A DNA stretch of 63,979 nucleotides from Clostridiales bacterium (GTDB taxonomy: Bacteria > Bacillota > Clostridia > Oscillospirales > Oscillospiraceae). Position 1 is the first letter of the stretch. Each line of letters starts with the position of its first letter. The notes beneath the pieces were generated by a model that ran no database searches, was not told where the DNA came from, and worked only from the letters and a program-made list of their open reading frames with translations. The translations under genes and the position numbers were made by a program. The stretch covers positions 1 to 63,979 of the forward strand of contig JAJPXL010000079.1 of the NCBI GenBank assembly GCA_021205455.1, given 5' to 3'. Shown here one piece after another: positions 51,138 through 58,162 of this stretch.

Positions 51138-52424
51138 ATGGCAGAACTTGTATATAACGAACAGGGCCGCCTCCTCTTCACTAAGGAGATGAAGGAGGAG
51201 TACACCATTCTGATGCCCCAGATGCTGCCCATTCACTTCAGTATGTTCCGCAAGCTGCTGGAGCTGGAGGGCTACCATGTGGACCAACTGAACAATGACA
51301 GCCGGAACGTGGTGGACGAGGGGCTGAAATACGTCCACAACGACACCTGCTACCCCGCCCTGCTGGTCATCGGCCAGTTTATGGACGCCATCAAGAACGG
51401 CGGCTACGACCCCCATAAGGTGGCGCTGTTCATCACCCAGACCGGCGGCGGCTGCCGGGCCTCCAACTACATCCACCTGCTCCGCAAGGCACTGAAAAAG
51501 GCGGGGATGGACTATATCCCCGTCATCTCCGTCAGCTTCGGCATGGAGTCCAACCCCGGCTTCTCCCTGACCATCCCGCTGATTCAGAAGCTGATTTACG
51601 GCATGATGTATGGCGACATCATCATGAACGTGGCCAACCAGGTGCGGCCCTATGAGCTGCAAAAGGGGGACACCGACAAGATGGTCACCACCTGGGTGGA
51701 CCGCCTGGTGGACCGCTTCACCCGCGGCCAGGGCATGAGCCGGAAGGCCATGCGCCAGGGCTTTGACGAGATCATCGCCGACTTCGCCGCCATTCCGGTG
51801 GATTTGAGCCAGGAGAAGATCCGCGTCGGTGTGGTGGGGGAGATTTATGTGAAATTCTCCGCCCTGGGCAACAACCACCTGGAGGACTTCCTCCTGTCCG
51901 AGGGGACGGAGCCGGTGGTGCCCGGCCTGACCGATTTTATGATTTTCAAAATCTTCAACCGGGTCAGCGACTACAATATCTACGGCGGCTCCCTCGCCAC
52001 GAAGGAGGTCTGCGCCTTCTTCATGGGCTACATTGAGAAGTGCCAGCACGACATGATCGACGCCCTGGAGAAGTCCGGTCGGTTCCGCGCCCCCGGCGAC
52101 TTCGCCCAGCTGCGGGAACTTGCCAAGGACTATCTGGGCGAGGGCTGCAAAATGGGCGAGGGCTGGCTGCTCACCGCCGAAATGCTGGAACTGATTCACT
52201 CCGGCACCAACAACATCGTCTGCACGCAGCCCTTCGGCTGCCTGCCCAACCACATCGTGGGCAAGGGCATGATTCGCGCTTTGAAGGACAACTATCCGGA
52301 GTCCAACATCGTCGCCATCGACTACGACCCCTCCGCCACCAAAATCAATCAGGAGAACCGCATCAAGCTGATGCTGGCCAACGGCAAGGCCATGGCCAAG
52401 AAACGGCAGGCCCAGGCCGTCTGA
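51138..52424 (+). CDS. 2-hydroxyacyl-CoA dehydratase-like protein (small part)
   Basis: A 428-aa protein corresponding to the C-terminal part of the fused activase/dehydratase proteins. Cys-containing motifs DTCYPALLVIGQF (about residue 73), GGGCRASNYI (about 107) and CTQPFGCLPNHIVGKG (about 362) could ligate an iron-sulfur cluster. It starts 62 nt after the activase, with a GGAAAGGATTTACCTACT leader. Its last 24 codons are duplicated downstream (52351-52718). Physiological substrate unknown. Confidence 0.9.
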   Translation: MAELVYNEQGRLLFTKEMKEEYTILMPQMLPIHFSMFRKLLELEGYHVDQLNNDSRNVVDEGLKYVHNDTCYPALLVIGQFMDAIKNGGYDPHKVALFITQTGGGCRASNYIHLLRKALKKAGMDYIPVISVSFGMESNPGFSLTIPLIQKLIYGMMYGDIIMNVANQVRPYELQKGDTDKMVTTWVDRLVDRFTRGQGMSRKAMRQGFDEIIADFAAIPVDLSQEKIRVGVVGEIYVKFSALGNNHLEDFLLSEGTEPVVPGLTDFMIFKIFNRVSDYNIYGGSLATKEVCAFFMGYIEKCQHDMIDALEKSGRFRAPGDFAQLRELAKDYLGEGCKMGEGWLLTAEMLELIHSGTNNIVCTQPFGCLPNHIVGKGMIRALKDNYPESNIVAIDYDPSATKINQENRIKLMLANGKAMAKKRQAQAV

Positions 52425-52428
52425 GGAA

Positions 52429-52506
52429 GGTTCTCCTGCAAGGAGGCACCTGCCCCCGGCAGGTGCGGAGACCGCAGGCGAACCCTGCGGGTTCTACAGG
52501 AGAACC
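52429..52506 (+). repeat. Cloverleaf-like inverted-repeat element, copy 1
   Basis: An outer 10-bp stem GGTTCTCCTG/CAGGAGAACC encloses two perfect hairpins: GCACCTGCC-CCC-GGCAGGTGC (52446-52466) and CCGCAGG-N5-CCTGCGG (52472-52490). The same element recurs at 52576-52653. No T run follows, so it is not a standard terminator. Confidence 0.8.
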
Positions 52507-52575
52507 GCATTAAGCTGATGCTGGCCAACGGCAAGGCCATGGCCAAGAAGCGGCAGGCCCAGGCCGTCTGAGGAA

Positions 52576-52653
52576 GGTTCTCCTGCAAGGAGGCACCTGC
52601 CCCCGGCAGGTGCGGAGACCGCAGGCGAACCCTGCGGGTTCTACAGGAGAACC
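52576..52653 (+). repeat. Cloverleaf-like inverted-repeat element, copy 2
   Basis: Identical to the element at 52429-52506, 147 nt downstream. Confidence 0.8.
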
Positions 52654-52736
52654 GCATTAAGCTGATGCTGGCCAACGGCAAGGCCATGGCCAAGAAGCGG
52701 CAGGCCCAGGCCGTCTGAGTTGTCATTTACCGTCTG

Positions 52737-52769
52737 AAAAGGCGTCCCGCATGGTGGGACGCCTTTTTG
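52737..52769 (+). terminator. Terminator after the repeat array
   Basis: AAAAGGCGTCCC (52737-52748) pairs with GGGACGCCTTTT (52756-52767), followed by T. Confidence 0.92.
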
Positions 52770-52885
52770 CAAGTATCTATCCCTCTTCTTGCATTTTGGA
52801 CAGTGGGGCTGCCGCCAGCGCCCAGGTGAGGCGGGCCGGACGGCCCAAAAGGGAACGGCGCAGGGAGTTCCTGCGCCGCACAAAA

Positions 52886-52919
52886 AAAGCGCCTGCCACC
52901 CAATCGGGTGACAGGCGTT
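52886..52919 (-). terminator. Terminator of the small-protein operon
   Basis: On the minus strand, ACGCCTGTCACCCG-ATT-GGGTGGCAGGCGC followed by T7. A second GC hairpin (GGCGCAGG/CCTGCGCC) lies just beyond at 52856-52878. These close transcription from the cluster at 53-54 kb. Confidence 0.9.
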
Positions 52920-53041
52920 GTTCCTTCTGTCAGCGTCCCCGCCCCGTTCTGACCGGAGCGGCCAGAGCGGCGGGGGCATCCTGCGCTATGCCGTGGGGCG
53001 TCCTGGTGCGGAATGCCTCCGCTCTGTAGGGCAGAGCCGGA

Positions 53042-53173
53042 TCAATAACGGTGATAGTTGCGTTCGTTGCTGTAGGCCAGGGCGTCAAAGGCGTCCTGAT
53101 GCCGTCCGGCGAATTCATTGAAGCGCTCCGTCAGGCTCTTCTTCCGCTTGGTTTCCATATTGTTATTGTTCAT
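53042..53173 (-). CDS. Small basic protein A, unknown family
   Basis: A 43-aa protein, last of a four-gene operon. ATG 53173 follows AAGGAGTGAACTGACA. The N-terminus MNNNNMETKRKKS is polar and basic; the rest (LTERFNEFAGRH... and ...LAYSNERNYHRY) resembles the neighbours in having an R-F core, an Asp/Ala-Leu helix and an aromatic, Arg/Tyr-ending tail. No signal peptide or membrane segment. Function unknown. Confidence 0.75.
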   Translation of the reverse strand: MNNNNMETKRKKSLTERFNEFAGRHQDAFDALAYSNERNYHRY

Positions 53174-53203
53174 TGTCAGTTCACTCCTTATTGTGGGGTC
53201 GGC

Positions 53204-53320
53204 TCAGCGGAAGCTGCGGTTGTAGGCTTCACACGCCTGGCCAATTTCAGGGTGCTTTTCCAGATAGTCGCAAAAGCGGTCCATCAGGTTCTTCTTTTCC
53301 TTATATTCACGGTTTTTCAT
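53204..53320 (-). CDS. Small basic protein B, unknown family
   Basis: A 38-aa protein beginning MKNREYKEKKNLMDRF and ending EIGQACEAYNRSFR. ATG 53320 follows ATAAGGAGTAAATTATC. It is closest to protein D: both have RF-xx-Y-x-EKH, PEIG and YN at matching positions. It contains two cysteines. The gap to the next gene is 30 nt. Confidence 0.78.
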   Translation of the reverse strand: MKNREYKEKKNLMDRFCDYLEKHPEIGQACEAYNRSFR

Positions 53321-53376
53321 GATAATTTACTCCTTATATGAGATAGATTTGGTATTGATTGGGGGAACGCTGCCGC

Positions 53377-53493
53377 TCAGTGCTGGCAGTAGTTCCACTC
53401 GTCAAAGTAGCGCAGAGCCTCGAAGAAGTTGGGATAGCGCTCTACAAAGCTGCCCTTCTTCTCGGTTTCCTGCTTCAGTTCACGATTCTTCAT
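53377..53493 (-). CDS. Small protein C, unknown family
   Basis: A 38-aa protein beginning MKNRELKQETEKKGSF and ending EALRYFDEWNYCQH. ATG 53493 follows ATAAGGAGTGAATTGTG, nearly the same leader as protein B. It shares MKNRE and the aromatic tail with the family but is less basic at the C-terminus. Confidence 0.78.
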   Translation of the reverse strand: MKNRELKQETEKKGSFVERYPNFFEALRYFDEWNYCQH

Positions 53494-53671
53494 CACAATT
53501 CACTCCTTATATGATGCTGTCGATCGGTTTCCTTCGCGGGGGCGGCTGCACCTCGCCTCAAGCCGTCTATAGGGTACCGACGGTTCCGGCTGATATGGTG
53601 CCGGGCCAGGCTGTTCCCCGCTGCACGGTAGTCGATGTCGAAGCGCTACAGTTCTATATGGGATGGCGGGT

Positions 53672-53800
53672 TCAATACCTCTGAAAGGTCCGCCAGTTAT
53701 AGAGGGCAAGCGCATCACCGATTTCCGGCAAATGCTTCTCCATGTAGCTGGAAAAGCGGCCTGCAAAGCCTTGCTGCTGTTTCTTGTCTCGAATCTCCAT
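53672..53800 (-). CDS. Small protein D, unknown family
   Basis: A 42-aa protein, first of the four-gene operon. It begins MEIRDKKQQQGFAGRF and ends YNWRTFQRY, with MEKHLPEIGDALALY in the middle, matching protein B. ATG 53800 follows AAAGGAGTGACGCATTG. Its promoter lies about 93 nt upstream. The 178-nt gap to protein C holds no further frame with a ribosome site. Confidence 0.78.
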   Translation of the reverse strand: MEIRDKKQQQGFAGRFSSYMEKHLPEIGDALALYNWRTFQRY

Positions 53801-53872
53801 CAATGCGTCACTCCTTTAATTTGATTTCAGATCCGGCCATCTGCGATTGCTATATGGCCGTTGGTTTTTGCT

Positions 53873-53963
53873 GTTACCGTGTACCCTTACGGTGACTATA
53901 GTATAGCACGTCTGCCCCGCTGGGAAAAGGTACCTGGTTATCCTCTTTTAGGTCAATATTGAC
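53873..53963 (-). promoter_or_regulatory. Promoter region of the four-gene small-protein operon
   Basis: On the minus strand, -10 TATACT (53905-53900) with no good -35 hexamer. A perfect palindrome, GTCAATATTGAC (53952-53963), lies exactly 46 nt upstream of the -10. Downstream of the start is an inverted repeat, GTTACCGT-N8-ACGGTGAC (53873-53896, one mismatch). The poor -35 suggests activator dependence. Confidence 0.65.
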
Positions 53964-54114
53964 TTTTCTTGCAGGATTTGTACATAGAATATTCATTTTT
54001 GGCGCTGTGCGCAGGCAGCTCTCCGGACGTTCCGCCCCTTGCTTGAACGAAAACCTGTTCTCCGTTGCAGCTGTTTCTATGCTCTGTGCCGCCATTGCCG
54101 GAAAACGGGAAAAC

Positions 54115-54141
54115 CAGGACCGCGCAAAGCGCGATCCTGGT
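54115..54141 (-). terminator. Possible terminator of small gene E
   Basis: CCAGGA(c)CGCGC-AAA-GCGCG(a)TCCTGG, followed on the minus strand by TTTTCCCGTTTTCC. It lies 270 nt past the gene. Between them are two exact 21-bp direct repeats (54162-54182 and 54281-54301) and a GCCGCC/GGCGGC hairpin. Nothing else is recognised in 53801-54407. Confidence 0.5.
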
Positions 54142-54407
54142 TCCCGAAGAAAAAGGAAAAAGAAAAAAGGGAAAACGCAAATCTATATGGAAACGGGCGG
54201 TGAACAGGGGCGTTCCCGCCCTGGTGGGTCCCCTCCCTCAGCGGAGCCGCCCTCAGGCGGCCCCGCCTACGAAAAGAGGAGAAAAAAGGGAAAACGCAAA
54301 TTCAATAGGCCAGCCCAGCCCACTTGGGCAGGTCGCTGCGGTGTCCACCCCGCCGCACCCGAAGGGCGCTGCCGGAGGTGCAAAGGCTGCGATATCCAGG
54401 GAAGCGT

Positions 54408-54533
54408 TTAGCGCACATAGCGGTATTCCTTGGTGCGGGGGGTCGTATCGCAGTAGATGTCGTCCATCAAACGGTCAGTCAAAGCTACTTTCTTACCAAA
54501 GATGGACAGCTTCTGGTTGTGATTCTTTTTCAT
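54408..54533 (-). CDS. Small basic protein E
   Basis: A 41-aa protein beginning MKKNHNQKLSIFGKK and ending TPRTKEYRYVR. ATG 54533 lies 11 nt after AAAGGAG. An in-frame ATG at 54683 (AAAGGA upstream, 91 aa) is possible, but the added segment looks non-coding. It is like the four proteins downstream in size, charge and aromatic/Arg tail, but without clear sequence identity. It has its own promoter with the same palindrome as the four-gene operon. Confidence 0.68.
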   Translation of the reverse strand: MKKNHNQKLSIFGKKVALTDRLMDDIYCDTTPRTKEYRYVR

Positions 54534-54704
54534 AATACTCATAACTCCTTTATACTGAATTCTGTTGGCGCGCTGCCTGAGCGGGAGCGGATGCTCTCCC
54601 TCATCGCCCCTGCCCACCGGAGAACCGGCTGGCATCGCGCACGTTAGCAGTTGCTGTCCGGGACCGTGGTTTCCTTGTCTCATCCGGTTCCTTTCAGCAT
54701 CCTA

Positions 54705-54768
54705 ATGATACCACGGCCGTTGTTCCCTGCCAAGGCGGGTTTTTAGCCTTTTTATGGTCGATATTGAC
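54705..54768 (-). promoter_or_regulatory. Promoter of small gene E
   Basis: On the minus strand, TTGGCA (54733-54728), 17-nt spacer, TATCAT (54710-54705). GTCGATATTGAC (54757-54768) lies exactly 46 nt upstream of the -10, as at the other small-protein promoter, and is likewise followed by an A-rich stretch. Confidence 0.7.
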
Positions 54769-54893
54769 TTTTGAAAGGTTTGCGGGATTTTTCTCGTTTT
54801 TCCGAGTGATTTTCTATAAGTTATCAGAGATGCAGGTTCTTTGCCCTTGCAGCGCCTGAGACGTCCCCCGGGCTGGAAGAAACTGGAAGTCTG

Positions 54894-54922
54894 TTGACAT
54901 TTTCTGTAAGCTATGGTACTAT
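54894..54922 (+). promoter_or_regulatory. Promoter of the AraC regulator gene
   Basis: TTGACA (54894-54899), 17-nt spacer, TACTAT (54917-54922). Confidence 0.82.
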
Positions 54923-54948
54923 CGTTTTAAGGAAAGGAGGCTGTCCTG

Positions 54949-55800
54949 ATGGATCATTATTTCCACGAAAACCTGAAAGAAGCGGGAGAAAAGGGATTCA
55001 AAATCGATTTTTTGGAAGGGACCCCTTTCTATTACCCCGCCCATTGGCACTACGCGCTGGAGCTTCTGTTCTGCACGAAAGGGTTTATTTTCGTGAAGGT
55101 AGGCGACGGCGAACCCATGACGGCCCACACCCAGCAGCTGTTCCTGCTGAACACCATGACCATTCACGAGTCCTGGAGCCATGAGGAATATGAGGGCTTC
55201 TGCATCCACCTCTTCCCCGATGACATGAAGCAATACGTCCCCACCTTTGACAAGCTGCGCTTTTCCCTGTCCTTTTCCTCCAACGACCTGGAGCGGGCCA
55301 AGGCCATGAGCCGCATCAACGCCAACATGATGCAGATCGCCCTGCTGCACCAGGAGCAGCCGGAGGGCTATCTGCCGGAGTGCGCCGCCCTGGTCTACAG
55401 CACCACCCAGGTGCTGGTGCAGCACTTCTCTCACCCCCTGGTGGAGGAGGAGGCAAAGACCGTTCAGACCGGCATCGCCCGCCTGAAGCCGCTGCTGGAT
55501 TACATCGACCTCCATCACGCAGAGGAGCTGACCCTGGACGGGGCGGCGGACTATATGGGGGTCACCAAGGAATACTTCTGCCGACTGTTCAAGAAGAACA
55601 TGGGGGTCTCCCTGACCCGATATGTGAACAGCGTGCGCATCGCCCATATCTGTGAGGAGATGAAATACTCCGACCTGACCATCTCCGAGCTGGCGGAGAA
55701 GCACGGCTTCGCCAACACGAAGCTGATGAACCAGATGTTCCGGGAGATCTACGGCTGCACCCCCTCCCAAAAGCGCAAGGAACTGGCCTCCTCCGGATAA
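54949..55800 (+). CDS. AraC-family regulator with cupin sensor
   Basis: A 283-aa transcription factor. The N-terminal cupin-like domain (about 20-100) contains PAHWHYALELLFCTKG, typical of AraC sensors. The C-terminal double HTH (about 180-280) includes DGAADYMGVTKEYFCRLFKKNMG and ISELAEKHGFANTKLMNQMFREIYGCTPSQKR. AAAGGAGG precedes ATG 54949. It stands alone, divergent from the small-protein cluster, and is the closest candidate to act at the palindromes there, although AraC sites are usually direct repeats. Confidence 0.93.
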   Translation: MDHYFHENLKEAGEKGFKIDFLEGTPFYYPAHWHYALELLFCTKGFIFVKVGDGEPMTAHTQQLFLLNTMTIHESWSHEEYEGFCIHLFPDDMKQYVPTFDKLRFSLSFSSNDLERAKAMSRINANMMQIALLHQEQPEGYLPECAALVYSTTQVLVQHFSHPLVEEEAKTVQTGIARLKPLLDYIDLHHAEELTLDGAADYMGVTKEYFCRLFKKNMGVSLTRYVNSVRIAHICEEMKYSDLTISELAEKHGFANTKLMNQMFREIYGCTPSQKRKELASSG

Positions 55801-55819
55801 GCGCCCTCAGACGCACAAT

Positions 55820-55854
55820 GCCCCCTCCGGCGAACCGCCGGAGGGGGCTAAAAC
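55820..55854 (+). terminator. Terminator of the AraC regulator gene
   Basis: GCCCCCTCCGGCG pairs with CGCCGGAGGGGGC across a 3-nt loop. The T run is poor (TAAAAC), so strength is uncertain. Another hairpin, CTGCC(a)CCAGC/GCTGG(t)GGGCAG, lies at 55879-55917 and is followed by TATTTTG. Confidence 0.7.
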
Positions 55855-56115
55855 ACGCTGCTGCGTGGAATTTTTGGTCTGCCACCAGCTCCGGCCGCTG
55901 CCGGGCTGGTGGGCAGTATTTTGTAGATGAGTCAGCTCTACACTGTGAAGCGCAATGGAAGCGGTTCTCTTACCGTCTTTATCTTACCAGACATTGGAGG
56001 GCGAATGTTGAAGAATCTGCAACCGGAGTGTGAAGAAACTTTAAACTGTTTTGCGAAGCATCTTGCAAAATGATCCTTCCCCCCGTTTGTTCACAAATTA
56101 TTAAAGAAAAAGTAG

Positions 56116-56144
56116 TTGACAAAATGGGCCGTCGGTGCTATGAT
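56116..56144 (+). promoter_or_regulatory. Orphan sigma-A promoter (forward)
   Basis: TTGACA (56116-56121), 17-nt spacer, TATGAT (56139-56144). No protein gene with a ribosome site follows before the terminator at 56268-56300. Confidence 0.75.
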
Positions 56145-56150
56145 GAAGTC

Positions 56151-56300
56151 GCTTCAAAGGACACCGCCTGGGAGGCGTTCAGCCGCTTCACTCTCAGCCA
56201 GCTTCCGCCAACGGACGGGGGTTGGACCGGTTGATGTGCATCCGTTTCCCGGCTTTTTCCTTGAAAAAAAATCCCTCACCGCAGCTTGCCGCAGTGAGGG
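56151..56300 (+). ncRNA. Candidate small RNA (forward)
   Basis: Predicted transcript of about 150 nt from the orphan promoter to a terminator. It can fold CGCCT-GGG-AGGCG (56165-56177) and CCAAC...GGTTGG hairpins. Short frames inside it lack ribosome sites. I could not match it to 6S, SRP, tmRNA or RNase P RNA. Confidence 0.5.
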
Positions 56301-56361
56301 GTTTCTCTTTGTCTGAAAACAGCGCTGTGCGGCTGCTTCGCCAGTAGGAAACAGCCACACA
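56262..56361 (-). ncRNA. Candidate small RNA (reverse)
   Basis: Predicted transcript of about 100 nt from the promoter at 56397-56369, ending in a hairpin with T8. The 5' part folds GTGTGGCTG...CAGCCGCAC. The only frame starting near the 5' end has no ribosome site. It overlaps the end of the forward candidate. Confidence 0.55.
56268..56300. terminator. Shared bidirectional terminator of the candidate RNAs
   Basis: CCCTCAC/GTGAGGG stem with an inner GCAGC/GCTGC-type loop. On the minus strand T8 follows; on the plus strand TTTCTCTTT. Confidence 0.8.
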
Positions 56362-56368
56362 TAATAAT

Positions 56369-56397
56369 AGTATAATGCCGGAAATGGAAGCTGTCAA
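56369..56397 (-). promoter_or_regulatory. Orphan sigma-A promoter (reverse)
   Basis: On the minus strand, TTGACA (56397-56392), 17-nt spacer, TATACT (56374-56369), a near-perfect promoter with no gene behind it. Confidence 0.82.
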
Positions 56398-56562
56398 CGG
56401 GAAAAAAGCACAAAATCGTGAAAATCCCAAATTTTTCAGGGAATTTTCCTCTCCTTTGTACAGAACCGACATGGACGGGAAGATTCTCCCCGTGTTATAG
56501 TAAATAATAAGGTTCGGACGCCGTCCGCGCCAAAAATTTCATAGAAAGATTGAGGGAGTACA

Positions 56563-57927
56563 ATGAGCAACAATTCCGTTCCCGAAGAGGGCATTCGCCA
56601 CGCTTTCCAGGAGCTTGGCACCCCCAAAACCCTGGTTTTGGGCCTTCAGCATATGTTCGCCATGTTTGGCGCAACCATTGTGGTACCCATTCTGGTGGCA
56701 GGCTACTTTGGCCTGGACTCCGCCGACCTGATTCAGCTGACGCTGTTCTGCGCCGGATTTGGCACCCTGTTTTTCCACCTGTGTACGAAGTTTAAGGTGC
56801 CCGCCTTTCTGGGCTCCTCCTTCGCCTTCCTGGGGGGCTTCGCCTCTGTGGCAGCACTGGACACCGGCATCTATGCCGACATGGAAGCGGCGGACAAGCT
56901 GAGCTACGCCTGCGGCGGCATTGTGGTGGCTGGTCTGCTGTACCTGGTGCTGGCAGCCATCATTCAGCTGGTGGGCGTCAAGCGGGTCATGCGGTTCCTG
57001 CCCCCGGTGGTCACCGGCCCCATCATCATCCTGATTGGCCTGTCCCTGGCCAGCTCCGCGGTCAGCAGCGCCTCCTCCAACTGGTTCCTGGCCATTGTCG
57101 CCCTGCTGATCATCGTCGTCGCCAACATCTGGGGCAAGGGTATGGTGAAGATCATTCCCATCCTGCTGGGCGTGGTAGGCGCCTATGTGGTGGCCCTGGT
57201 GATGATGGCGCTGGGCTTCACCAATCCGGACGGCTCCGCCATCATTGACTTCTCCGGCGTCGCCGCGGCGGTGTCCTCCGGCATCTCCGGCTTTATCGGC
57301 CTGCCCAAGTTCCGCCTGGCCAAGTTCGACCTGACCTCCATCCTGGTCATGGCCCCCATCGCCGTTGCCACCATGATGGAGCATATCGGCGACATCTCCT
57401 CCATCTCCGCCACCACCGGCGAGAACTATGTGGAGGACCCCGGCCTCCAGCGCACCCTGCTGGGCGACGGCATCGCCACCGCTCTGGCTGGCCTGATTGG
57501 CGGCCCCGCCAACACCACCTACGGTGAGAACACCGGCGTGCTGGCCCTGTCCAAGGTGTACGACCCCATGGTCATCCGCCTGGCAGCCATCTACGCGGTG
57601 GTCCTGTCCCTGCTGCCGGTGGCGGCTCAGTTCATCGGCTCCATCCCCAGCGCCATCATCGGCGGCGTCTCCTTCGTGCTGTACGGCATGATTTCCGCCA
57701 TCGGCGTGCGCAACATGGTGGAGAACCACGTCGACCTGACCAACAGCCGCAACCTGATCATCGCGGCCCTGATTCTGGTCTCCGGCCTGGGCTTCTCTGA
57801 CGGCATCACCTTCCAGGTGGCCGGCACCTCCATCACCCTGACCGCTCTGGCCGTCGCCGCTCTGGTGGGCATTATCACCAACGCCATCCTGCCCGGCAAG
57901 GACTACGAGTTCGAGAGCCAACAGTAA
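56563..57927 (+). CDS. NCS2-family uracil permease (UraA-like)
   Basis: A 454-aa membrane permease with 14 expected helices. The substrate helix motifs match UraA: GLQHMFAMFGATIVVP (about 27-42), MMEHIGDISSIS with the key Glu (about 270), and GGPANTTYGENTGVLA (about 309-324). The latter distinguishes uracil from xanthine carriers. It imports uracil with protons. The ribosome site is GAGGGAG. No purine riboswitch was seen in the leader. A possible -10 TATAGT sits near 56499. It is monocistronic. Confidence 0.92.
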   Translation: MSNNSVPEEGIRHAFQELGTPKTLVLGLQHMFAMFGATIVVPILVAGYFGLDSADLIQLTLFCAGFGTLFFHLCTKFKVPAFLGSSFAFLGGFASVAALDTGIYADMEAADKLSYACGGIVVAGLLYLVLAAIIQLVGVKRVMRFLPPVVTGPIIILIGLSLASSAVSSASSNWFLAIVALLIIVVANIWGKGMVKIIPILLGVVGAYVVALVMMALGFTNPDGSAIIDFSGVAAAVSSGISGFIGLPKFRLAKFDLTSILVMAPIAVATMMEHIGDISSISATTGENYVEDPGLQRTLLGDGIATALAGLIGGPANTTYGENTGVLALSKVYDPMVIRLAAIYAVVLSLLPVAAQFIGSIPSAIIGGVSFVLYGMISAIGVRNMVENHVDLTNSRNLIIAALILVSGLGFSDGITFQVAGTSITLTALAVAALVGIITNAILPGKDYEFESQQ

Positions 57928-57944
57928 ACCTCATCTGACACAGC

Positions 57945-57985
57945 GCGCCCCCTTCCGCCAAAGGTGGAAGGGGGCGTTTCTTTTG
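57945..57985 (+). terminator. Terminator of the uracil permease gene
   Basis: CGCCCCCTTCC(g)CC pairs with GG(t)GGAAGGGGGCG across AAA, followed by TTTCTTTTG. Confidence 0.9.
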
Positions 57986-58083
57986 TCGGCTGCGTTCGCT
58001 TTTGCCGCCAGCGGAAGGGGACGCTTCAGGCGTGGGCGCGCACTTTTCTCTGCCCTCGGCCCTCTTTTTGTCGAAAAAGAGTC

Positions 58084-58112
58084 TTGACGAAAAAGCGTTC
58101 CAAGCGTATACT
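58084..58112 (+). promoter_or_regulatory. Promoter of the XRE-cupin regulator
   Basis: TTGACG (58084-58089), 17-nt spacer, TATACT (58107-58112). Confidence 0.8.
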
Positions 58113-58162
58113 ATAACAGTTGTTTCGTGCAAGATTTTGGGAGAAAAAGAGAGGCAATCCCC

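Larger units (their letters stand above)
52351..52718 (+). repeat. 147-bp tandem repeat containing the gene's 3' end
   Basis: Two full copies and one half copy: 52351-52497, 52498-52644 and 52645-52718. Each starts with the last 24 codons and stop of the dehydratase-like gene and ends with a 73-nt structured spacer. Copies 2 and 3 are identical over their shared part; copy 1 differs at two silent third positions. The period is exactly 49 codons. Confidence 0.95.

Noticed and set aside
52351-52718. Tandem repeats as a CRISPR array
   Set aside because: The repeat unit is 147 bp with coding sequence and there are no unique spacers between short repeats; no cas genes are present.
52349-52726. 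125-aa minus-strand frame through the tandem repeats
   Set aside because: It exists only because the repeat period is a multiple of three; it is antisense to the gene end and lacks a ribosome site.
54162-54301. 21-bp direct repeats as attachment sites or transposon ends
   Set aside because: The sequence is purine-rich and low in complexity, and no integrase, transposase or target duplication is present.
53042-54533. Small proteins as RiPP or lantibiotic precursors
   Set aside because: No leader/core pattern such as GG or GA cleavage sites, no modification enzyme, peptidase or exporter within the neighbourhood.
56400-56562. Purine riboswitch before the uracil permease
   Set aside because: No conserved purine-aptamer loops could be found; the permease motifs also point to uracil.
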